Assembly (NCBI GenBank): GCA_030147335.1 | Contig: JASKZZ010000239.1 | Span: 1-11,265, forward strand | Source: Herpetosiphonaceae bacterium | GTDB taxonomy: Bacteria > Chloroflexota > Chloroflexia > Chloroflexales > Kallotenuaceae | DNA length: 11,265 nt | Reading direction: 5' to 3' | Shown here: piece after piece, positions 7,530 to 11,265 of the stretch | Layout: each line of letters starts with the position of its first letter | Numbering within the stretch: the first letter of the stretch is position 1 | Translations under genes and position numbers: made by a program | The notes under the pieces: generated by a model | The model's input: the letters and a program-made list of their open reading frames with translations, nothing else | Databases searched by the model: none | Told to the model about the DNA's origin: nothing

Positions 7530-7751
7530 TTAGTTCCACCGGCTTGCTTCCATCAGCCGATACGCGGGACTCATTCGCTGCTTCACGACACGCGCCACGG
7601 CAATCATCAGCCGTTCAGGGAGTACCGCGCCGCTTGGCTGAAGCTGGGCTGCCGGTGTTCCCGGCGGAGGCACGATGCTCCATTCGAATCCTCGCGGCTC
7701 AACAGTAAAGCCTGCCTGGTCAAGTACCGTAATTGCTTCATCTCGACTCAT
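7530..7751 (-). CDS. Small hypothetical protein
   Basis: A 73-residue protein of unknown function. It begins MSRDEAITVLDQAGFTVEP, a helix plus strand reminiscent of small domains with an AGF-x-V turn, then a Pro-rich middle (VPPPGTPAAQLQPSG) and an amphipathic helix with several Arg/Lys. The ATG start has a good ribosome binding site, AGAGGAGA, 7 bases upstream. A candidate promoter lies at 7800-7828. It may be co-transcribed with the cysteine-containing gene at 7212-7433. No membrane segment or signal peptide is seen. Confidence 0.6.
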   Translation of the reverse strand: MSRDEAITVLDQAGFTVEPRGFEWSIVPPPGTPAAQLQPSGAVLPERLMIAVARVVKQRMSPAYRLMEASRWN

Positions 7752-7799
7752 TTTACGTTCTCCTCTACATATTGTCCCGCGAACTACTCAATCCTTTTA

Positions 7800-7828
7800 A
7801 GTATAAGACTGTTGCGTTCCAACGTCGA
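7800..7828 (-). promoter_or_regulatory. Candidate promoter of the small gene at 7530-7751
   Basis: On the minus strand TCGACG, a 17-base spacer, then TATACT (5 of 6 match to the -10 consensus). Transcription would start about 40 bases before the ATG. Confidence 0.3.
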
Positions 7829-8134
7829 GACGAATAAACGAAGTACTTGTTGGAGCCATATGTTCGTCAATCGGTCAATCTTCGGCAATGGACGGTCGCG
7901 GACATAGTTTTGATACACAAACAATTGTCCGATGAACCGCTACGGCTAGAGCATGCGCTGAAGCAAGACGGAGCAGCTGGATTTGATGGTGCTGGGGCAG
8001 TTGGAAACACAGCTAATCATGCTGTGCGTCATCGTTAAGGTGGGCAATGGATTGCCAAAGAACAAAGTGCGTCACTCGGTTCTTGATCTCCACTTCGCCC
8101 ACCTGAAAGCAATTATTTCTTTTTACTTGGTCGA
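7829..8134. other. Gap without a convincing gene; nested inverted repeat at its right end
   Basis: A plus-strand TTG-started open frame of 63 codons (7847-8038) fills part of this stretch, but it has no clear ribosome binding site and matches nothing I know. The right end (8038-8104) is a compound inverted repeat, listed separately, followed by a T-rich stretch on the plus strand. Confidence 0.4.
8038..8104. repeat. Nested inverted repeat, likely RNA or cruciform structure
   Basis: The outer arms AGGTGGGC (8038-8045) and GCCCACCT (8097-8104) pair over 8 bp. Inside are GGCAAT/ATTGCC (8043-8056, a dyad with a 2-base centre) and a hairpin at 8058-8084: AAGAAC/GTTCTT, a 2x2 internal loop, AGTG/CACT and a 3-base loop. 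On the plus strand it is followed by the T-rich 8111-8126, so a transcript from the left could end here; on the minus strand it lies 30 bases past the HIT gene stop. Confidence 0.5.
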
Positions 8135-8599
8135 TCAAGGCATCTCGTGAGTAATCGCGCCTGTCAAGCGCTGCCGCAGCTTGGCAACCAGATCACCGAT
8201 GGACGCCTCGTTCCCGCGTGGAGCATCGGGCCAGTCCGCAATACGCGTCCCATAAAATTCGACAGGTGTTCCTGAGTGCCGCGCAATTATGTGGACATGG
8301 AACTGCGGCACATGGTCGCCGAGAACAAATGCATAGACATGATCCGCGCCAAGCACTGTTCGTAAGTTCCGGCTCAGTCTGCTCATCCATAAGCCGACCT
8401 TTTGCGCCTCGTTATCGGTAAGATCGCCTAAATCACGTGCATTGCGTCGTGTTTCAAGGATGAGATAACCAAGATACGCAGAGCCTGTCTCGTCTATTGG
8501 AAGATGCTTGATCAGCAAATCTGCGTCCTCATAAACTGGCCCACCCGGAACCGCCGACACATCGCGTTGATGATTTCCACTGAATACACTATCAGTCAT
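8135..8599 (-). CDS. HIT-domain (histidine triad) nucleotide-binding protein
   Basis: A 154-residue protein of the HIT superfamily, which hydrolyses or transfers nucleotidyl groups from nucleotide conjugates such as AMP-lysine-type phosphoramidates or dinucleoside polyphosphates. The triad region is HVPQFHVHII (96-105): His101 would be the nucleophile and His103 the last triad His, while the first triad position is Gln99 instead of His. The N-terminal half, YLGYLILETRRNARDLGDLT, fits the strand and helix preceding the motif in HIT proteins. The start is ATG 8599, with AGGAGG 5 bases upstream; two in-frame ATGs further up (8614, 8629) have no such site. An extended -10 promoter is seen upstream. 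Substrate unknown. Confidence 0.9.
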   Translation of the reverse strand: MTDSVFSGNHQRDVSAVPGGPVYEDADLLIKHLPIDETGSAYLGYLILETRRNARDLGDLTDNEAQKVGLWMSRLSRNLRTVLGADHVYAFVLGDHVPQFHVHIIARHSGTPVEFYGTRIADWPDAPRGNEASIGDLVAKLRQRLTGAITHEMP

Positions 8600-8643
8600 G
8601 TGTTCCTCCTGCATCGAGTACCAGCGCATTCCCCGATGCTTTG

Positions 8644-8652
8644 ATCATAACA
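8644..8652 (-). promoter_or_regulatory. Extended -10 promoter of the HIT gene
   Basis: TGTTATGAT on the minus strand is an extended -10 (TGn plus TATGAT, 5 of 6). No good -35 is present. Transcription would start roughly 40 bases before the ATG at 8599. Confidence 0.4.
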
Positions 8653-8706
8653 GACAAGCTAACCAATGAATATGATCAATTCAGTTAAAAAGTCTTGCGA
8701 AAATGC

Positions 8707-8735
8707 TTGACAAGCGGTTTGCCTGCCGGTACAAT
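8707..8735 (+). promoter_or_regulatory. Near-consensus sigma-70 promoter of a small transcription unit
   Basis: TTGACA (perfect -35), exactly 17 bases, then TACAAT (5 of 6). It is the best promoter in the window. Transcription should start near 8742. It drives the short unit that ends at the terminator 8878-8911 and is divergent from the HIT gene promoter. Confidence 0.8.
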
Positions 8736-8785
8736 ACCTCTCGTGTTCGCTCCCATCCAAGCGACACTCATACCGATTAGGGATG

Positions 8786-8796
8786 AAGGAGGTGAT
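8786..8796 (+). promoter_or_regulatory. Extended Shine-Dalgarno sequence of the 14-codon ORF
   Basis: AAGGAGGTGAT is an 11-base perfect complement of the usual bacterial 16S rRNA 3' end, placed 8 bases (counted from GGAGG) before ATG 8801. It decides the start of the small ORF. It can be covered by CCTCCTT at 8860-8866, and its 3' part lies in the 8791-8827 stem. Confidence 0.75.
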
Positions 8797-8800
8797 GCCC

Positions 8801-8845
8801 ATGAGTGATATGAGTTCGGGCATCGCCGTAGAGGTTACTAAGTAA
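8801..8845 (+). CDS. 14-residue small ORF (MSDMSSGIAVEVTK)
   Basis: A 14-codon frame placed ideally behind the extended Shine-Dalgarno sequence and within a transcript that has its own promoter and terminator. The peptide is polar, with no membrane helix, so it does not look like a type I toxin. It is not rich in one amino acid, so it does not look like a classic attenuation leader. An in-frame ATG at 8783 would add 6 residues but lacks a ribosome binding site. It may encode a small protein, or its translation may only serve to alter RNA folding. Confidence 0.5.
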   Translation: MSDMSSGIAVEVTK

Positions 8846-8877
8846 CTTCACGGAGATGCCCTCCTTAGAACTTATGG

Positions 8878-8911
8878 ACCCGTACTCGTATGAGTACGGG
8901 TTCTTAGTTTT
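8878..8911 (+). terminator. Intrinsic terminator of the small transcription unit
   Basis: A perfect 10-bp stem (8878-8887 with 8892-8901) with loop GTAT is followed by TCTTAGTTTT. The minus strand has no U-run after the stem, so it acts mainly on the plus strand; the nucleotidyltransferase genes converge on it. Confidence 0.85.
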
Positions 8912-8936
8912 AACGCTCCAGATTATCGATGTTGTA

Positions 8937-9734
8937 TCAAGCGTCGAACTTCCCAAGGGCGCTCATAAGATTAGTGATCCGTAGCGTAGCCCCAAGACGC
9001 AGCCGTACCAGGAGATCATGCAGTGCCGCCTTGCCCGACGCCGCTTCCGGTAGCGCGCTTCCCACAAATGCTTCTTCCAAATCGCCACGCAGCCGTTCAT
9101 ACTCCCGCTGATGAAAAGGAATGTCCGCGTTGGGCAGCGTTGCCTGCTCATGCTCATTGAGCTTGCGCTCGATCAGTTCGTCAAGGTACGATAGCTTGAA
9201 CTGTTCATTCAAGCGCAGCAGATTTGCTTCGACCTCGCCAGTACGCATCAGGTGGATGCCTGTTAACAATACGCGGTACACGTACAGCAGCGGCTTGACC
9301 CGCTGCGGCTGCTCCTTGTGAAACAAGCGCCATTGTGTTTGCGCAAAGCCAAAGTAGTGGTGGCTGTGGTGTCTCGTCAAGCACTGCTGAGCAATCATGC
9401 GCAGCTCCTCATGCTCAGGCGTAGTGTTCACAATCAAGGGCGAGCAAAGCTGCTCAAGCACATAGCCGTTTTTTTTGAGCAGCAAGCCAAAAAATTTCTT
9501 GATGTCATGTGTTACCAGATCGATCTCCAGCCCCGCGCGTATTTCCGAAACTTCAATCGTTTCCGGGCCAGTTTCCAGCCCAATAACTTCTCGCACCGGC
9601 AAGATGTGCGCGCCACGCAAGTCATAGTCCGAGTCGGGCGAAGGAAAGCCATACAAATGCGCGCCGCTGATTGTGACGAAAAGTAGCGGATAGTGTTGCT
9701 CGCTCACAATGGCCTGAACCCGTTGATCAGTCAT
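8937..9734 (-). CDS. RlaP/YcgL-type nucleotidyltransferase (putative RNA repair), second of a tandem pair
   Basis: A 265-residue member of the DNA polymerase beta-type nucleotidyltransferase superfamily. GAHLYGFPSPDSDYDLRG (24-41) is the core motif with catalytic Asp36 and Asp38; Asp72 in EIDLVTHDIKKF is the likely third metal ligand. The following helices (FFGLLLKKNGYVLEQLCSPL and on) match the RlaP/YcgL group, which has been linked to RNA repair loci by comparative genomics. The usual G-S at the motif start is G-A here (Ala25). The ATG 9734 start has AGGAG upstream and overlaps the stop of the preceding gene by 8 bases, which points to translational coupling. The open frame extends 68 codons further up inside the first gene, but that part is not related to the family. 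It lacks the N-terminal extra domain of its partner. Confidence 0.85.
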   Translation of the reverse strand: MTDQRVQAIVSEQHYPLLFVTISGAHLYGFPSPDSDYDLRGAHILPVREVIGLETGPETIEVSEIRAGLEIDLVTHDIKKFFGLLLKKNGYVLEQLCSPLIVNTTPEHEELRMIAQQCLTRHHSHHYFGFAQTQWRLFHKEQPQRVKPLLYVYRVLLTGIHLMRTGEVEANLLRLNEQFKLSYLDELIERKLNEHEQATLPNADIPFHQREYERLRGDLEEAFVGSALPEAASGKAALHDLLVRLRLGATLRITNLMSALGKFDA

Positions 9735-10680
9735 CGGTTTGCTCCTGTTGATCGACCATGCTGCGGCGGGCTGCAACCAGTAGCGCATTCGCTCGCTCGT
9801 AGTTAGGCCGCTCGGGTAGTCGTGTTGCGCCAAAGGCCGCCTCGAACTCCTTATGCAGACTGAGCCGCCATGAATTGACTTCGTGCCACGGCACTTCGCC
9901 GTGTCGAATCGCCAGCAACTGCTCGCGATGTGTATCAATTCTGACTGGCACCAAACCTTCGCGAAACACGGTAACGCCTGACAGCAACAGCCGAATCAGG
10001 TGCATGGCATGTTTCCATTTGAGCGCGCCGGTAGTACGAAGGTCTTGCTCCAGCTTCTTAAACTGCGAAAGCACGTAGCCGTTGTAGGTCTGGTAGATCA
10101 AATGCGACAAAAAGATGGAGCGTTCGGCTAACAGCTGCTGTGCAACCGGTGATGCGTATTCAACCAAAGGAGTGTACAAGCATTCAAGAATATTTGGATT
10201 TGCCTTCAACGCCAGAGCAATAAATTTTTGTAGTTCCCAGTAGCATTCATCGGTCTCGACCCGCTCCAGTTGTTCCGGCGCGCCCCGTAACGACCATTGT
10301 ATTTCCGCCGGTGGTAGATAGATGCCGCGCTGATCGATGTCGGAGCCGTCGTGGTCAAGCCCATAGGCGCGCGACCCGACAACGCAGCGATATATAATGT
10401 ATGGTCGATATAGCTCAAGCGTGTTATGCCCAACGGGTTCTGGAATTGCACGTGCCTCACTGCGCCGAATGTGAAACTCTTGCCGCTGCACTGCAATATG
10501 ACGAGCATCGGGGAGCTGCACCTGATAAACGCCTGCCCGGTCGTCGGGAGCCGCAATAATCACGCCTACCGCGCCGCGCGGCACAAGGCCACCTGCTTGG
10601 TCGCGCACTTCGAGCTGCGTCACAATGTGTGTGCCAGGTGGCACAATCAGTGTTGGAACAGGTAACTCTTGATCTGACAT
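9727..10680 (-). CDS. RlaP/YcgL-type nucleotidyltransferase with N-terminal beta-rich domain, first of a tandem pair
   Basis: A 317-residue protein. Residues ~8-73 (PPGTHIVTQLEVRDQAGGLV, then GVYQVQLPDARHIAVQRQEF) look like a small all-beta, SH3-like barrel that could bind nucleic acid or a partner; this is inference. Residues ~90-300 are the nucleotidyltransferase: VVGSRAYGLDHDGSDIDQRG (100-119) with Asp114 and Asp116, Asp144 as the aligned third acidic residue, and QKFIALALKANPNILECLYT. It would transfer a nucleotide to an RNA or protein acceptor; the substrate is unknown. The ATG 10680 start has only a weak purine stretch (GAAAG) upstream. It overlaps the second nucleotidyltransferase gene by 8 bases, so the two are surely one operon. 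The 340 bases upstream hold RNA-structure candidates. Confidence 0.87.
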   Translation of the reverse strand: MSDQELPVPTLIVPPGTHIVTQLEVRDQAGGLVPRGAVGVIIAAPDDRAGVYQVQLPDARHIAVQRQEFHIRRSEARAIPEPVGHNTLELYRPYIIYRCVVGSRAYGLDHDGSDIDQRGIYLPPAEIQWSLRGAPEQLERVETDECYWELQKFIALALKANPNILECLYTPLVEYASPVAQQLLAERSIFLSHLIYQTYNGYVLSQFKKLEQDLRTTGALKWKHAMHLIRLLLSGVTVFREGLVPVRIDTHREQLLAIRHGEVPWHEVNSWRLSLHKEFEAAFGATRLPERPNYERANALLVAARRSMVDQQEQTDD

Positions 10681-11021
10681 ATGATGTGTACTTTCGACGT
10701 GATAGGAGGCTAAGACGAATAGGCTGTATCGTGACCAGCTACCGCTTTGTCCTGCGCTTCCCCATCATCCCCCAATATGATGTTGGGTGCAATTGGGGGG
10801 AAACAGATGTTCCAGACTCACAGCAACGTTGTACAAGGACAGGGTTGTAGGGGAAGTTAAAAATAATCCTGTGCTGCGCGTGAGCGACGGTATCGTTCAC
10901 TTGAAGGGCAGATGGATACCATGCTCGTCTTTTCGCTTGCACAAACTGCGATTCACCAATATGTATTAGCGGCAACACAAGAGAATAGACTATGGATAGA
11001 CGATCAGTACAACGTGATTCT
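10681..11021. other. Leader/intergenic stretch with pseudoknot-like repeats
   Basis: No gene is seen. It separates the partial AP2 gene from the nucleotidyltransferase pair, both on the minus strand. It holds the interleaved complementary segments at 10763-10799 and an 8-bp hairpin with one G-U pair at 10880-10900 (GTGAGCGA/TCGTTCAC, loop CGGTA). On the minus strand a T-run (ATTATTTTTAA) lies about 12-20 bases past that hairpin, too far for a canonical terminator. Confidence 0.45.
10763..10799. repeat. Interleaved inverted repeats, possible H-type pseudoknot
   Basis: CATCAT (10763-10768) pairs with ATGATG (10777-10782). The 8 bases between them, CCCCCAAT (10769-10776), pair perfectly with ATTGGGGG (10792-10799). 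CCCAA (10771-10775) can also pair with TTGGG (10783-10787). This gives either a pseudoknot or competing hairpins about 100 bases upstream of the nucleotidyltransferase start. Confidence 0.45.
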
Positions 11022-11265
11022 TTACTTTTCGGGCTGGGCGGGTGTACGCAGCCGAGCGCGTTCTCCTTCCCGACGCGCTTTTCGCGCTAGGGCCAGCGCC
11101 CGTTTCTCGCCATGCCGCGCAATCGAATACTTGGTGCGGCCTTGCTTCCCCGCCGTCGTGGCCCATGTGGCCTCGTAATACTCAGTATTGCCTTCCCGTC
11201 GGCGTCGTACACCCGGTATACCACTTGATGAGTAAACGATGCCAAGAACCTGTCGTTCCGTTCGG
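11022..11265 (-). CDS. AP2-like DNA-binding domain protein, C-terminal part (cut by window edge)
   Basis: Eighty codons of an open frame enter from the right edge and end at TAA 11022-11024; the start is outside the window. Residues 15-64 of the fragment (GIPGVRRRREGNTEYYEATW, then a GK-rich turn, then TKYSIARHGEKRALALARKAR) fit the AP2 fold: a G-V-R start, three strands with a YxATW core, and the terminal amphipathic helix of the type SxxxYGExxAxxLAxxAR. In bacteria, AP2 domains occur in mobile-element proteins, HNH homing nucleases and stand-alone DNA-binding proteins. The C-terminus here is short and basic (EGERARLRTPAQPEK), with no nuclease domain after the AP2 part. Same strand as the nucleotidyltransferase genes, 341 bases upstream of them. 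Confidence 0.7.
   Translation of the reverse strand, partial: RTERQVLGIVYSSSGIPGVRRRREGNTEYYEATWATTAGKQGRTKYSIARHGEKRALALARKARREGERARLRTPAQPEK

Larger units (their letters stand above)
8742..8911 (+). ncRNA. Short structured transcript (~170 nt) with a tiny ORF; novel sRNA or small-peptide gene
   Basis: The stretch from the promoter at 8707-8735 to the intrinsic terminator at 8878-8911 forms a complete transcription unit with no larger gene. The RNA can form a 10-bp stem (8791-8800 with 8818-8827, one G-U pair) whose 17-base loop starts with the ATG of a 14-codon ORF. CACTCAT (8765-8771) is complementary to ATGAGTG (8801-8807) in that loop. A third element, GATGCCCTCCTT (8855-8866), can pair instead with GGGCATC (8818-8824) or with the Shine-Dalgarno AAGGAGG (8786-8792). 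I do not recognise it as 6S, SRP, RNase P or tmRNA. The following gene is on the opposite strand, so it is not a leader of anything downstream. Confidence 0.6.

Noticed and set aside
7407..7907. Plus-strand open frame of 166 codons
   Set aside because: It lies antisense to the small gene at 7530-7751, which has a good ribosome binding site, and its composition (many His, Arg, Ser, Cys) is typical of a shadow frame.
7847..8038. Plus-strand TTG-started open frame of 63 codons ending at the nested inverted repeat
   Set aside because: No clear ribosome binding site and no recognisable family; it resembles a transposase fragment only vaguely, with no motif to support that.
10912..11178. Plus-strand open frame of 88 codons
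   Set aside because: Its second half is antisense to the AP2-domain frame and Arg/Ser-rich, as expected of a shadow.
1..11265. CRISPR array, tRNA or rRNA genes, insertion sequences with terminal repeats
   Set aside because: I saw no regularly spaced direct repeats, no tRNA-like cloverleaf with the GTTCRA motif, no rRNA segments and no intact transposase.

Overview
The window looks like a piece of a bacterial chromosome of moderate G+C content, with short intergenic spaces and mostly ATG starts preceded by AGGAGG-type ribosome binding sites. The mix of genes (a YflT-like plus DUF2382 stress protein, stand-alone receiver proteins, OtsA, a WDxVxQRPQHL glycosyltransferase and paired RlaP-type nucleotidyltransferases) would fit Chloroflexota or a similar environmental lineage. 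This placement is inference from gene content only; there is no rRNA or other phylogenetic marker in the window.

Left part (1-4435): a minus-strand GH5-like glycoside hydrolase; a plus-strand stand-alone receiver protein; a minus-strand DUF2382 stress protein with a strong intrinsic terminator; a 400-base non-coding stretch with several inverted repeats; and a second stand-alone receiver (minus). Just upstream of that receiver is the frame-broken remnant of a histidine-kinase ATPase domain, so the receiver appears to have lost its kinase.

Middle part (4436-8134): a plus-strand pair made of trehalose-6-phosphate synthase (OtsA) and a GT-B glycosyltransferase, then two very small minus-strand genes of 73 codons each. 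One encodes a CxxC/Cx4C protein that may bind zinc. A 380-base gap follows that ends in a nested inverted repeat.

Right part (8135-11265): a minus-strand HIT-domain protein; a tiny self-contained plus-strand transcription unit (near-consensus promoter, 14-codon ORF behind an extended Shine-Dalgarno sequence, competing RNA stems, intrinsic terminator); two overlapping minus-strand nucleotidyltransferase genes of the RlaP/YcgL type (putative RNA repair); a 340-base leader region with a pseudoknot-like arrangement; and, cut by the right edge, the C-terminus of an AP2-domain DNA-binding protein on the minus strand.

The most unusual items are the small unit at 8707-8911, the tandem nucleotidyltransferases beside an AP2-domain gene, and the decayed histidine kinase beside the receiver at 3557-3964.
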